64,000 nucleotides of DNA from DATDAH01 sp963823495 (GCA_963823495.1 CAWGLV010000001.1:2418001-2482000); one strand, 5' to 3'; counted from the stretch's first letter, positions 1 through 8,040 are shown. The notes: generated from the letters alone by a model not told the origin. A program made the numbers and translations.

Positions 1-843
1 GTCCGCCCCGGCGAGCGGGTGGCCCTCGACGACCCGACCTATCCCGGTGCGCTGTCGACCTTCACCGCCGCGGGCGCCGACCTGATCGGTCTGCCCGTGG
101 ACGACGGTGGTCCCCGACCCGGCCACCTGGCCGAGGCGCTGGAGGCCCACCCGGCGATGGTGTACCTGCAGACGGGGCCCCACAGCCCCACGGGGTTGGT
201 CCTGCCCGGATCCCGCCGCCGCGCCTTGGCCGAGGTGATCGCGGCCTCCCGGGTGCCGTTGGTCGAGGATCTCTCGCTCGTCGGGCTGTCGTGGGCACCG
301 GGAGCAGCGCCGCTGGCGACGCTCCTGGCGGACCACCCCACGGCGGTGGTGGGCTCCTTCAGCAAGCTGCTCTGGGGTGGCCTCCGCCTCGGGTTCGTCC
401 GGGCGCCCGAACCCGTGGCCCTCCGCCTCGCGCGGCTGAAGGCGACCCATGACCTCGGTTCGTCGGTCGTCAGCCAACTGCTGGCCGAGCGGCTGTTGGC
501 CGCACCGGGCCTGACGGCCTTCCTGGCCAACCGGCGGGCGAAGCTGCAGGGGCGCTACCGGGTGTTGGCCCGCAGCCTGACGGACCGGCTGCCGGACTGG
601 ACCTGGGTCGAGCCCGACGGGGGTCTGTCGATCTGGGTGCGCCTGCCTGCGCCCGCGGCCTCGGCCTTCGGCCAGGTCGCCCTGCGCCATGGGGTGGCGG
701 TGGCCACCGCGGGGCCGCTCTCGGCCACCGGAGCCCATCCCGACCGCCTCCGGCTCTCCTTCGCCGGTCCCCCCGACGACCTCCGGGAGGGCGTGCACCG
801 ACTGGCCACCGCCTGGTCGGCCTTCGGGAGCGGGGAGAGCTGA
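1..843 (+). CDS. PLP-dependent class I/II aminotransferase, MocR-like (5' truncated)
   Basis: The reading frame is open from base 1, so the gene begins upstream of the window; about 280 C-terminal residues are visible. It has the fold-type I aminotransferase layout, with the PLP-binding lysine in SFSKLLWGGLRLGF and the C-terminal small-domain signature PDGGLSIWVRLP. This spacing is typical of MocR/PdxR proteins, in which a GntR winged helix precedes an aminotransferase-like domain, but no GntR part can be seen here. It could therefore be either a MocR regulator or a free aminotransferase; the substrate cannot be told. It stops 90 bases before bcp, which has its own promoter. Confidence 0.75.
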   Translation, partial: VRPGERVALDDPTYPGALSTFTAAGADLIGLPVDDGGPRPGHLAEALEAHPAMVYLQTGPHSPTGLVLPGSRRRALAEVIAASRVPLVEDLSLVGLSWAPGAAPLATLLADHPTAVVGSFSKLLWGGLRLGFVRAPEPVALRLARLKATHDLGSSVVSQLLAERLLAAPGLTAFLANRRAKLQGRYRVLARSLTDRLPDWTWVEPDGGLSIWVRLPAPAASAFGQVALRHGVAVATAGPLSATGAHPDRLRLSFAGPPDDLREGVHRLATAWSAFGSGES

Positions 844-920
844 CGCCAGAGCGCCCACACCGCCGCTGCCTCATTGCCCCGGCCTCACCTGTGGGACACC
901 GACCCGCCGAGTGCCGCGGC

Positions 921-926
921 TACGTT
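921..926 (+). promoter_or_regulatory. -10 box TACGTT of leaderless bcp
   Basis: TACGTT fits the actinobacterial -10 consensus TANNNT and lies exactly 6 bases before the ATG of bcp. That places the transcription start at or next to the start codon. No ribosome-binding site precedes the ATG. Confidence 0.5.
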
Positions 927-932
927 GCGCCC

Positions 933-1400
933 ATGGCTGAACCCACACGACTCGAGGCGGGCGACAAGGCCCCGACCATCGCCCTGCTCGACCAGAACGG
1001 CGACAAGGTGAAGCTGTCGGACTTCAAGGGACGTCCCGTGCTCGTCTACTTCTACCCGAAGGCCGACACGCCGGGTTGCACCACACAGTCCTGCGGGCTG
1101 CGGGACGTCCTGGGCGACATCGGCGACGCCGTGGTCCTCGGGGTCAGTCCCGATCTCCCCCCCAAGCTGGCCAAGTTCGACGAGAAGTACGGCCTCGGCT
1201 TCACCCTCCTCTCCGATCCCGAACACCGCGTGGCCGAGGCCTACGGCGTGTGGGGCGAGAAGAAGAACTACGGGCGGACCTACATGGGCATCATCCGTTC
1301 GTCGTTCCTCATCGGGGCCGACGGCAAGATCCAGGAGGCCTGGTACAAGGTGAGCCCCAAGGACACGCCGACCAGGTTCCTGGCCGCGCTGCCGTCGTGA
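933..1400 (+). CDS. bcp: Thioredoxin-dependent thiol peroxidase (Bcp/PrxQ peroxiredoxin)
   Basis: Cytosolic peroxiredoxin that reduces hydrogen and organic hydroperoxides using thioredoxin. The protein is 155 residues, the usual size. The AhpC/TSA fold is clear, with FYPKADTPGCTTQSC carrying the peroxidatic Cys and, five residues on, the resolving Cys typical of the BCP/PrxQ subgroup. ATG at 933 is preferred over an in-frame start at 891 because homologues begin with a short lead before GDKAP and a -10 box sits 6 bases before 933. Its stop overlaps the GTG of the next gene (GTGA), so bcp and the FabZ-like gene are translationally coupled. Confidence 0.9.
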   Translation: MAEPTRLEAGDKAPTIALLDQNGDKVKLSDFKGRPVLVYFYPKADTPGCTTQSCGLRDVLGDIGDAVVLGVSPDLPPKLAKFDEKYGLGFTLLSDPEHRVAEAYGVWGEKKNYGRTYMGIIRSSFLIGADGKIQEAWYKVSPKDTPTRFLAALPS

Positions 1401-1867
1401 GCGCCCGGCGGTGGTCGCCCGGTGACCCGCTGCCTCGGCCCGAGGACCTCATCCCGCACCGCCCGCCGTTCCTGCTGGTCGACGAGATCCTGGAGATCGT
1501 CCCCGACGAACGCGCCCGGGGTCGTTGGTGCCCGACGGGTGAGGAGCCGTTCTTCGGCGGGCACTTCCCGGGCTTCCCCGTCGTGCCCGGGGTCCTCCTC
1601 GTGGAAGCCCTGGCCCAGGTCGGCGCGGCGGCGGCCTTGGCCACCGAGGGCGAGGACGGGGACCTGCCCCTCTTCGGGGGCATCGACAAGGCCCGCTTCC
1701 GGCGTCCGGTCCGCCCCGGCGACGTCATCGACCTCGAGGTGGAGCTGACCCACCGTTCCCGGCGGGCGGGGAAGGGGCGAGGGAGGGCCACCGTCGACGG
1801 CGAACTGGCGTGTGAGACCGGGTTGTTCTTCCTGGCGGTGAACCGCTCCGAGCTGCCGGAGGGCTGA
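1397..1867 (+). CDS. fabZ: 3-hydroxyacyl-ACP dehydratase, FabZ family
   Basis: Hot-dog-fold dehydratase of 156 residues. It is expected to remove water from 3-hydroxyacyl-ACP in the fatty-acid elongation cycle. The FabZ signature is present: LIPHRPPFLLVD near residue 20, then GGHFPGFPVVPGVLLVEALAQ with the catalytic His and the Glu. The GTG start overlaps the bcp stop codon. It ends 7 bases before the convergent end of fabF, so it faces the FAS II operon without belonging to it. Being outside the operon leaves open a more specialised beta-hydroxyacyl dehydratase role, but the catalytic motif is intact. Confidence 0.82.
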   Translation: MSARRWSPGDPLPRPEDLIPHRPPFLLVDEILEIVPDERARGRWCPTGEEPFFGGHFPGFPVVPGVLLVEALAQVGAAAALATEGEDGDLPLFGGIDKARFRRPVRPGDVIDLEVELTHRSRRAGKGRGRATVDGELACETGLFFLAVNRSELPEG

Positions 1868-1874
1868 GCCGCCG

Positions 1875-3059
1875 TCAGGCCTCGGGAGCGGGCCCGAACA
1901 CCACGCAGCCGTTGTGGCCACCGAAGCCGAAGGAGTTGGAGAGCGTCGGGCCGGGGGTCCAGTCCCGTCCGTCGCCGGTGACCACGTCGATGGGGGCGAG
2001 ACCGTCCTCGGCGGTGACGTGGTTGGCGGTCGGTGGTATGAGCCGGTGGCGCATGGAGAGCACGACGGCGGCCGCTTCGAGGGCCCCGGCGGCACCGAGA
2101 CTGTGGCCGGTCACGCCCTTGATGGAGGTGACCGCGGGGCCGTTGGGCCCGAACACCTTGACGATGGCCTCGGCCTCGGCGGCGTCGTTGAGGGGGGTGG
2201 AGGTGCCGTGGGCGTTCACCTGCACCACGTCCTCCGCGTTGACGCCGGCGTCGGCCAGGGCCAGCTCCATGCAGGTCACGGCGCCGGACCCGCCGGGCGA
2301 GGGAGCGGTGATGTGATGGGCGTCGGCGGTGCTGGCCGAACCGAGCACCTCGGCGAGCGGCACGGCCCCACGGGCCCGGGCGTGCTCGAGCTCCTCCAAG
2401 ATCAGGACCCCGGCCCCTTCGGCCATGACGAATCCGTCCCGGTCCTGGTCGAAGGGCCGCGAGACCCCCGTCGAAGACAGGGCGGTCATGTTCTCGAACC
2501 CGGCCACACCGGTGATGGTGATCGAGCTCTCGGTCCCACCGGTCACCACGGCGTCACACCGACCCGTGGAGATCAGGCGGGCGGCGTTGCCGATGGAGTG
2601 GGTGCCGGCCGCACACGCCGTCACCGTGGTCTCACAGGGGCCTCGGAAGCCGTGGCGCATGGAGATGCGGGCCGCGGCGGCATTGGGCATGAGCATCGGG
2701 ATCATGAACGGTGACACCCGCTTGGCTCCCCGGACCCGATTGACCTCGACCTGCTCCTCCAGGGTGTGGAGGCCGCCGATGCCGGTGCCGACCAGGACCC
2801 CGATCCGGTCCGGGTCCCCACCGGGGTCACCGGACTGCGCCAAGGCCAGTCCCGCGGCCCCGGCGGCCAGCTGGGTGAAGCGGTCGGCCCGGCGGGCGTC
2901 CTTGGGGCCGTCGAACCACGGGGACGGGTCCCAGTCCTGGATCTCCCGGGTCTTGCCCACGGCGGCCGGCCCCAGCAGCGCGGCCCAGAAGGCCTCGGCG
3001 CCGAGGCCGACCGGGGAGACGACTCCGGTGCCGGTGACGACGACGCGTCGTCCCTGCAT
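1875..3059 (-). CDS. fabF: 3-oxoacyl-ACP synthase II (KAS II)
   Basis: Condenses malonyl-ACP with acyl-ACP during chain elongation. The protein is 394 residues, slightly short for FabF (about 410). The Cys-His-His triad is visible: Cys in TVTACAAGTHSIG, His in NAHGTSTPLND and His in GVTGHSLGAAGALE. The N-terminal RRVVVTGTGVVSPVG is typical. It is last in the operon fabD-fabH-fabG-acpP-fabF, and its start lies 2 bases after the acpP stop. No terminator separates it from convergent fabZ. Confidence 0.93.
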   Translation of the reverse strand: MQGRRVVVTGTGVVSPVGLGAEAFWAALLGPAAVGKTREIQDWDPSPWFDGPKDARRADRFTQLAAGAAGLALAQSGDPGGDPDRIGVLVGTGIGGLHTLEEQVEVNRVRGAKRVSPFMIPMLMPNAAAARISMRHGFRGPCETTVTACAAGTHSIGNAARLISTGRCDAVVTGGTESSITITGVAGFENMTALSSTGVSRPFDQDRDGFVMAEGAGVLILEELEHARARGAVPLAEVLGSASTADAHHITAPSPGGSGAVTCMELALADAGVNAEDVVQVNAHGTSTPLNDAAEAEAIVKVFGPNGPAVTSIKGVTGHSLGAAGALEAAAVVLSMRHRLIPPTANHVTAEDGLAPIDVVTGDGRDWTPGPTLSNSFGFGGHNGCVVFGPAPEA

Positions 3060-3061
3060 GC

Positions 3062-3298
3062 TCAGAGCTTGGAGCGCACGAGGTCGACGGCCTGGGACAC
3101 GGTGGTGATGCCCTCCAGCTCCTCCTCCTCGATGCTGACGTCGAACTCGTCCTCGAGGGCCATGACCAGCTCGACGAGGTCGAGGCTGTCGGCGTCGAGG
3201 TCGTCGGCGAAGTGGGCCTCGAGGGTCACCTTGTCGGCGTCCACGGCCAGCACCGTCACGGCGTGGCCCTGGAACCGCTCGAACAGATCATCGCTCAC
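3062..3298 (-). CDS. acpP: Acyl carrier protein
   Basis: Acidic 78-residue carrier protein that holds growing acyl chains on phosphopantetheine. The attachment serine is in DADSLDLVELVMALEDEF, the classic DSL motif, and the C-terminal helices are normal. It starts at GTG with AGGAGA upstream. It sits between fabG (60-base gap) and fabF, as in many actinobacterial FAS II operons. Confidence 0.93.
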   Translation of the reverse strand: MSDDLFERFQGHAVTVLAVDADKVTLEAHFADDLDADSLDLVELVMALEDEFDVSIEEEELEGITTVSQAVDLVRSKL

Positions 3299-3358
3299 GG
3301 GGGGTCTTCTCCTGTCTGGATGGATGCACGGAATGGAAGGATCTCGATGCTTCGGGCG

Positions 3359-4078
3359 TCAGCTTCCCACGCCCATGCCCAAGCCCCCGTCCACGGGCAG
3401 GTTGGCCCCGGTGACGTAGGCGGCGCCATCGGACGCGAGATAGGCGACCGCGGCGGCCACCTCCTCGGGCCGGCCGACACGGGCGAGGGGCACGATCGAG
3501 GTGAGCAGCGCCCGTTGGTCCTCGTCCAGGGCCGCGAGCATGTCGGTGTCGATGGGGCCGGGGCTGACCACGTTCACGGTGATCGAGCGAGGGGCGAGCT
3601 CCCGGGCCAGGGAGCGGGCGAAGCCCAGCAGTCCGGCCTTGCTGGCGGCGTAGTTGGTCTGTCCGGCCGAGCCGATCTGGCCGACGACCGAGCCGACGAA
3701 GATGATCCGTCCCCAACGGGCCCGCAGCATCCGCTTCGCCGCCTGCTTGGCCACCCGGAACGCACCCGTGAGGTTGGCGTCGAGGACGGCCGCGAAGTCG
3801 TCCTCCTTCATCATCAGCAGCAGGGTGTCGGCGGTGACCCCGGCGGCGGAGACGAGGACCTCCACCGGCCCGAGCTCGGCCTGCACCGTGGTGAAGGCGG
3901 CCTCGACCGAGGCCGTGTCGGTGACGTCGCAGCGCACGGCCAGGAGGCCGGGCTCGTCGGGGGGATCGGACCGGTAGGTGATCGCGACGCGATGGCCGGC
4001 CTGGCTGAGGCCACGGGCACAGGCCAGGCCGATGCCCCGGTTGCCCCCCGTCACGAGGGCGACGCGGCCGTTGCTCAC
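3359..4078 (-). CDS. fabG: 3-oxoacyl-ACP reductase
   Basis: Short-chain dehydrogenase of 239 residues that reduces 3-oxoacyl-ACP with NADPH. It has the Rossmann motif TGGNRGIG near the N-terminus, the Ser of the active site in FVGSVVGQIGSAGQ and the catalytic YAASK. Its start overlaps the fabH stop by 4 bases, so the two are translationally coupled. Operon position between fabH and acpP makes FabG far likelier than a generic SDR. Confidence 0.9.
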   Translation of the reverse strand: MSNGRVALVTGGNRGIGLACARGLSQAGHRVAITYRSDPPDEPGLLAVRCDVTDTASVEAAFTTVQAELGPVEVLVSAAGVTADTLLLMMKEDDFAAVLDANLTGAFRVAKQAAKRMLRARWGRIIFVGSVVGQIGSAGQTNYAASKAGLLGFARSLARELAPRSITVNVVSPGPIDTDMLAALDEDQRALLTSIVPLARVGRPEEVAAAVAYLASDGAAYVTGANLPVDGGLGMGVGS

Positions 4079-5004
4079 CTCGGGGATCCGCCCCAGGTCA
4101 GGAGCGCGCTGGCACCGGACATGCCGGCACCGAATCCGACGAGGAGGACGACGTCCCCGTCGCCGAGGCGGCCCGCCTCGGCCGCCTCGGCCAGGGCGAA
4201 GGGGATGGAGGCCGCCGAGGTGTTCCCCGTTCGCTCCAGCACCGACATGACCCGCTCCTCGGCGATGCCGAGTCGGCGACAGGCGGCGTCCATGATCCGC
4301 TGATTCGCCTGATGGGGGACCACCAGGGCGACGTCCTCGATGGCCATGCCCGCCCGCTCGAGGGTGCGCTCGGCGCTGGTGACGATGATGCGCACGGCCC
4401 GGCGGTAGATCTCCCGGCCGTCCATCTTGAGGGTGTCGCCGACATCGGCGTACAGGAGGCTGCGCCCAGAGCCGTCCGAGGACAGGTCCCAGGCCAGCAG
4501 GTGGTCCCGGTCCGACGCCTGGAGGACGACGGCCCCGCCGGCGTCGCCGAAGAGGATGGCGGTGGAGCGGTCCTCCCAGTCGGTGATGCGGCTCAGCGCA
4601 TCGGCGCCGACCACGAGGGCGCAGCGGTGCCCGACGGCCAGCAGGCCGTGGGCCACCACGAGGGCATAGACGAAGCCCGAGCAGGCGGCGTTCAGGTCGA
4701 AGGCACCGCAGTCGAGACCGAGCACCTCCTGGACGGTCGAGGCGGTGGCGGGCACGGTCTGGTCCGGGGTGGTCGTGGCCAGGACGAGGAGGTCGACGTC
4801 GGAGGGCGACACGCCGGCGCCGGCGAGGGCCTTCTGGGCGGCCTCGACGGCGAGGTCCGAGGTGACCCCCCCGACCCGGCGTTCACCGATGCCCGTGCGC
4901 TCGCGGATCCACTCGTCGCTGGTGTCCAACCAGCCCTCCAGGTCGACGTTGGTGATGACCTTCTCCGGCAGCGAGGATCCCCAGCCGGTGATGACCGAGC
5001 CCAT
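4075..5004 (-). CDS. fabH: 3-oxoacyl-ACP synthase III (KAS III)
   Basis: Starts fatty-acid synthesis by condensing an acyl-CoA primer with malonyl-ACP. At 309 residues it is the usual length. The Cys-His-Asn triad is seen in LNAACSGFVYAL, VPHQANQRI and RTGNTSAASIP. The N-terminal SDEWIRERTGIGERR is a FabH hallmark. It starts 2 bases after the fabD stop and overlaps fabG by 4 bases. Confidence 0.93.
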   Translation of the reverse strand: MGSVITGWGSSLPEKVITNVDLEGWLDTSDEWIRERTGIGERRVGGVTSDLAVEAAQKALAGAGVSPSDVDLLVLATTTPDQTVPATASTVQEVLGLDCGAFDLNAACSGFVYALVVAHGLLAVGHRCALVVGADALSRITDWEDRSTAILFGDAGGAVVLQASDRDHLLAWDLSSDGSGRSLLYADVGDTLKMDGREIYRRAVRIIVTSAERTLERAGMAIEDVALVVPHQANQRIMDAACRRLGIAEERVMSVLERTGNTSAASIPFALAEAAEAGRLGDGDVVLLVGFGAGMSGASALLTWGGSPR

Positions 5005-5006
5005 CC

Positions 5007-6182
5007 TCAGGCGCTCCTCAGCCAGGCCACGGGCTCGCTGGGGGCGAGGCGTTCGCCGTCCACCGCCAGCACGTCGACCAGTTCGCCGGCAAAGGCGGAT
5101 CGGACCGCGAGGTCACCCACGTGGCCCACGACCGTGCCCGCCTCCACGATGGTCCCGGCGCCGATGCCGGCCTCCGGGCGGAAGAGGCCGGCGCCAGGGC
5201 TGACGACGAGACGCTCGGTGACGAAGAGGTGCTCACCGGGCTCGTGGGCCCAGTCCGCCGAGCGGGGCTCGGAGAGCGCGCTCAGGAGCTTGTCGAGGTC
5301 GTCGGGCACACCCACCGAGAGCGTGGTGACCCCCTCGAGGGTCCGTTTGGCCATGCCCGCCAGGGCGGTGCCCGGGCCGAGCTCGACCAGGAGGTCCACA
5401 CCCTCCTCGCCCAGAGCGTGCAGGATCTGGCGCCACCGGACCGGGCTGCAGAGCTGAGCGGCGAGCAGGTTCTCCCACTCACCCGCGTTCGTGTGGGCCC
5501 GGGCGTCGACGTTGGCCAGCACCGGCAGCTCCGCGTCCCGCAGGTCGGCCCCGGCCAGCGCCTTGCGGAGCCGCTCGCGGGCCGAGGCCATGAAGGGGGT
5601 GTGGAACGCGCCGCCGACCTCGAGGGGCAGGATGCGCCGAGCGCCGAGGGCCTGGGCGTGCTCGCCGGCGGCCTCGACGGCCTCCGGGGACCCGGCGATC
5701 ACGACCTGTCCGGGAGCGTTGTGGTTGGCCAACCAGACGTCGCCGTCCGTGGTGGCGCAGGCGACGGCCACGTCGTCGTCGTCGAGGGCGATCACCGCCG
5801 CCATGGTCCCGGCCCGTTCCCGGGCGGCGACCTGCATGGCCTCCCCCCGCTCGGTGACGAGCCGGATCCCGTCGGCGAAGGACACGACTCCGGCGGCGGT
5901 CAGGGCGCTGTACTCCCCGAGGCTGTGGCCCGCGACGCGGGCGGGGTCCACACCGAGGCGCTCCACGGCGTCGAGGACGATCAGGCTGGTGACGTAGGTG
6001 GCCAGCTGGGCGTTGCGGGTCTCCCGCAGTTCGTCTGCCTCCGCGGTGAGCAACAGCGCGGCCACGTCCCGTCCAGCGACCGCGGACGCCTCCTCGACCA
6101 GCTCCCAGGACGGATGGTCCTTCCAGGCTCCGCCCATGCCCGACCTCTGGGAACCCTGACCCGGGAAGGTGAACGCGATCAT
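5007..6182 (-). CDS. fabD: Malonyl-CoA:ACP transacylase with C-terminal lipoyl/biotinyl-like domain
   Basis: Transfers malonyl from CoA to ACP. Residues 1-300 are a normal FabD: FTFPGQGSQ at the N-terminus, nucleophile Ser87 in GHSLGEY, His194 in GGAFHTPFM and the ELGPGTALAGM segment. The protein runs to 391 residues, about 80 longer than usual. Residues about 325-391 look like a biotinyl/lipoyl hairpin domain (VVSPGAGLF, then VEAGTVVGHV, FAGELVDVLAVDG and PVAWLR). The turn that would carry the modified lysine (MKM or DKA type) reads LAVRSAFAG and has no lysine, so the domain is probably a structural or docking module. It leads the FAS II operon after a small membrane-peptide gene. Confidence 0.88.
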   Translation of the reverse strand: MIAFTFPGQGSQRSGMGGAWKDHPSWELVEEASAVAGRDVAALLLTAEADELRETRNAQLATYVTSLIVLDAVERLGVDPARVAGHSLGEYSALTAAGVVSFADGIRLVTERGEAMQVAARERAGTMAAVIALDDDDVAVACATTDGDVWLANHNAPGQVVIAGSPEAVEAAGEHAQALGARRILPLEVGGAFHTPFMASARERLRKALAGADLRDAELPVLANVDARAHTNAGEWENLLAAQLCSPVRWRQILHALGEEGVDLLVELGPGTALAGMAKRTLEGVTTLSVGVPDDLDKLLSALSEPRSADWAHEPGEHLFVTERLVVSPGAGLFRPEAGIGAGTIVEAGTVVGHVGDLAVRSAFAGELVDVLAVDGERLAPSEPVAWLRSA

Positions 6183-6246
6183 GTCGGCCTACCGGGCGCT
6201 GCCATGCCGGTCCGACCGGCGGCGGGCCGCATTGGTTTCATCCGGC

Positions 6247-6354
6247 TCAGGGCGTCCGGTCCGGATCGTGCCGGGCCTCCAGTGACCGGATCCGCCACTC
6301 CCGGACCGCGGCCACCGCCACGGCGACCACGAGGATCCCGATCAGCCGACGCAC
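6247..6354 (-). CDS. Predicted 35-residue single-pass membrane peptide
   Basis: A short reading frame begins with GTG at 6354 and ends at 6247. It encodes MRRLIGILVVAVAVAAVREW followed by a charged tail RIRSLEARHDPDRTP. Two arginines, a hydrophobic stretch of about 14 residues and a basic/acidic tail suggest an inner-membrane peptide with a cytosolic C-terminus. A TACGGT -10 box lies exactly 6 bases before the GTG, the same layout as at bcp, coaE, uvrB and uvrA. The stop is 64 bases before fabD, so it could be the first gene of the FAS II operon or a leader peptide. Function unknown. Confidence 0.45.
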   Translation of the reverse strand: MRRLIGILVVAVAVAAVREWRIRSLEARHDPDRTP

Positions 6355-6360
6355 GCCAGC

Positions 6361-6366
6361 ACCGTA
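6361..6366 (-). promoter_or_regulatory. -10 box TACGGT, likely start of the fab operon transcript
   Basis: TACGGT on the minus strand, 6 bases before the GTG of the small membrane peptide and about 180 bases before fabD. It is the only TANNNT box in the operon upstream region that has the leaderless spacing seen elsewhere in the window. Confidence 0.4.
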
Positions 6367-6420
6367 CTCATGCCCGACGGCGAGCTCGGCTGTCCGGATC
6401 GTCCCGTTCGTCGTTCCAGT

Positions 6421-6502
6421 GCGGCGGGCGGGATTCGAACCCGCACGTCCTTTCGGACAATGGATTTTGAGTCCATCATGTCTGCCATTCCATCACCGCC
6501 GC
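6421..6502 (-). tRNA. tRNA-Leu (anticodon CAA)
   Basis: An 82-base class II tRNA on the minus strand. The acceptor arms GCGGCGG (6502-6496) and CCGCCGC (6427-6421) pair fully. The anticodon stem ATGGA/TCCAT encloses loop CTCAAAA, giving anticodon CAA. A long variable arm and the T-arm GCGGG-TTCGAAT-CCCGC are present. The discriminator base is A, as expected for leucine, and CCA is not encoded. Confidence 0.95.
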
Positions 6503-6525
6503 TTGCGGGTCTGTTGAGCTGTCCT

Positions 6526-7002
6526 TCAGAAGTCGACTCCAGGGCCTTCGCCCTGCTGATCGCTGATGAACCCCCTGATTATCTCGCGGTCGACGCCCGA
6601 ACAGGTCTGTTTGGTGAGCCAGGCGGTCAGGACGACGGGATCGGTCTGGTCCGGGTTGGGGGCGACGACGACGATGTCGGAGCCCAGGTCCTCCAACGCG
6701 GCGACCTCCGCGTCGGACAGGTCGCGGTGCTGGACCAGCACCTGACCGCCCTCGAGGGCGGTCACCTGCATGGCCCGGTCGAGGGGCTCGGCCACCGCGC
6801 CGGTCGGGGTCGGCAGCGAGTAGTGCGCGCCCGACGTCGGCGGCTCGGTGGCGTAGGCGGGGACCTCCTGGTCGGGGAGGACGTGCAGGCCGGAGTTCGG
6901 GTCAAGGGCCTCGCGGGTCACCGGGCCACAGGCGACGTCCTCGGTTCCGCCGCAGCCGACCAGCGCGGCGGCGAGGACCACGAGCACGAACATCCGGCAC
7001 AT
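6526..7002 (-). CDS. DUF3105 lipoprotein
   Basis: Predicted exported lipoprotein of 158 residues. The signal peptide MCRMFVLVVLAAALVGC ends in lipobox LVGC, so the mature protein would be anchored at Cys17. The body has the DUF3105 pattern: YATEPPTSGAHY, a region around ALEGGQVLVQH, then PNPDQTDPVVLTAW and a conserved late Cys in LTKQTCSG. Family function is unknown. The ATG at 7000-7002 places the signal peptide correctly; a second ATG three codons in is possible. It lies 23 bases from the tRNA-Leu(CAA) gene and is divergent from the coiled-coil gene at 7060. Confidence 0.75.
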   Translation of the reverse strand: MCRMFVLVVLAAALVGCGGTEDVACGPVTREALDPNSGLHVLPDQEVPAYATEPPTSGAHYSLPTPTGAVAEPLDRAMQVTALEGGQVLVQHRDLSDAEVAALEDLGSDIVVVAPNPDQTDPVVLTAWLTKQTCSGVDREIIRGFISDQQGEGPGVDF

Positions 7003-7047
7003 CCCGTCACCCTGCCGGGCCGTCCCTGGTCGGCGCCAGTCGCCCCG

Positions 7048-7053
7048 TAGGCT
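7048..7053 (+). promoter_or_regulatory. -10 box TAGGCT, leaderless promoter
   Basis: TAGGCT lies exactly 6 bases before the GTG at 7060 and no ribosome-binding site is seen. Confidence 0.5.
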
Positions 7054-7059
7054 GGCGGC

Positions 7060-7347
7060 GTGCGCCGGTCGACCGTCGAGCGACGTCTGAAGGACAACTC
7101 CCGACGCCTGCAGCGCCTCCGCGAGGAGCTGGGCATCACCGCCGAGCAGATGACCCAGTTGGGCGAGGAGGCCGAGGACGCCCGGATCCGGGCCCTCGTC
7201 TCGGAGACCGCGCTGGCCCAGAGAGACCACCACGACGCCGAGCGCCACGCCGCCGCCCTCTCGCGGCACCGGGCCGAGGTGGAGGCCGAGATCGAGCGCC
7301 TCGAACGCGACCAGGACCGCCTGCTCGACGAGCTCGGCCCCCTCTGA
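7060..7347 (+). CDS. Small coiled-coil protein of unknown function
   Basis: A 95-residue, highly charged, all-helical protein. Heptad-like spacing of Leu/Ile/Ala runs through almost its full length (ERRLKDNSRRLQRLREELGI, later EAEIERLERDQDRLLDEL), predicting a coiled-coil dimer. There are no membrane segments, cysteines or catalytic motifs. The start is GTG at 7060, supported by the -10 box 6 bases upstream. It lies just before pdtaR on the same strand, but that gene has its own promoter-like box. I do not recognise a named family. Confidence 0.65.
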   Translation: MRRSTVERRLKDNSRRLQRLREELGITAEQMTQLGEEAEDARIRALVSETALAQRDHHDAERHAAALSRHRAEVEAEIERLERDQDRLLDELGPL

Positions 7348-7406
7348 CCCCGACGACCGGGATCGGCGACGAAAAGACACGTGGCGGCCGGGCGGGCGTC
7401 GGCAAG

Positions 7407-7412
7407 TACAGT
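7407..7412 (+). promoter_or_regulatory. -10 box TACAGT upstream of pdtaR
   Basis: TACAGT matches TANNNT and would give a leader of about 35 bases. GAGGAG at 7439-7444 then serves as ribosome-binding site before GTG 7455. No convincing -35 hexamer was found. Confidence 0.35.
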
Positions 7413-7454
7413 CGCCGTTTCGCGAGATCGACTCACCCGAGGAGCCCTGCCAAC

Positions 7455-8039
7455 GTGTCCACGCGAGTCGTCATCGCCGAGGACGAGGCCATCATCCGCC
7501 TGGATCTGAAGGAGACCCTCGAGGAGGAGGGCTACGAGGTCGTCGGCGAGACGGGGCGCGGCGACGAGGCCGTCGAACTGGTGAAGGAGCACGAGCCCGA
7601 CATCGCCATCCTCGACATCAAGATGCCCGGCCTCGACGGCCTGTCCGCCGCCCGAGAGATCGCCGGCGAGCGCCGGGCCGCGGTCCTCATCCTCACCGCG
7701 TTCAGCCAACGGGACCTGATCGAAAAGGCCCGGGACGCCGGCGCGCTGGCCTATCTGGTGAAGCCGTTCCAGCGCAGCGAGCTGGTCCCGGCCCTCGAGG
7801 TGGCCCTCGGCCGCTTCCGGGAGATGCGGGCTCTGCACGAGCAGGCCGAGTCCCTCGAGGAGCAGCTCGACACCCGCAAGGTCGTGGACCGGGCCAAGGG
7901 CCAGCTGATGGACCGCGAGAAGATGAACGAGGCCGAGGCCTTCGCCTTCATCCAGAAGACGGCGATGCACCGTCGCCACACGATGAAGCGGGTGGCCCAG
8001 GACATCATCGACGGGGAACTGACACCGGAAGCGAGCTGA
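7455..8039 (+). CDS. pdtaR: ANTAR-domain response regulator (PdtaR type)
   Basis: Cytosolic two-component regulator of 194 residues. The N-terminal receiver has the acidic pair EDEA, phosphoacceptor Asp in IAILDIKMPGLDG, Thr in LILTAFS and Lys in LVKPF. The C-terminal ANTAR domain (about 130-190) has RAKGQLMDREKMNEAEAFAF and a helical RRHTMKRVAQDII. ANTAR proteins bind paired hairpins in RNA to prevent termination. Length and architecture match mycobacterial Rv1626/PdtaR, whose usual kinase partner PdtaS is not in this window. polA starts 1 base after its stop. Confidence 0.85.
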   Translation: MSTRVVIAEDEAIIRLDLKETLEEEGYEVVGETGRGDEAVELVKEHEPDIAILDIKMPGLDGLSAAREIAGERRAAVLILTAFSQRDLIEKARDAGALAYLVKPFQRSELVPALEVALGRFREMRALHEQAESLEEQLDTRKVVDRAKGQLMDREKMNEAEAFAFIQKTAMHRRHTMKRVAQDIIDGELTPEAS

Positions 8040-8040
8040 G

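Noticed and set aside
3289..3716. Minus-strand frame spanning the acpP-fabG gap
   Set aside because: Arg/Pro-rich out-of-frame translation of fabG.
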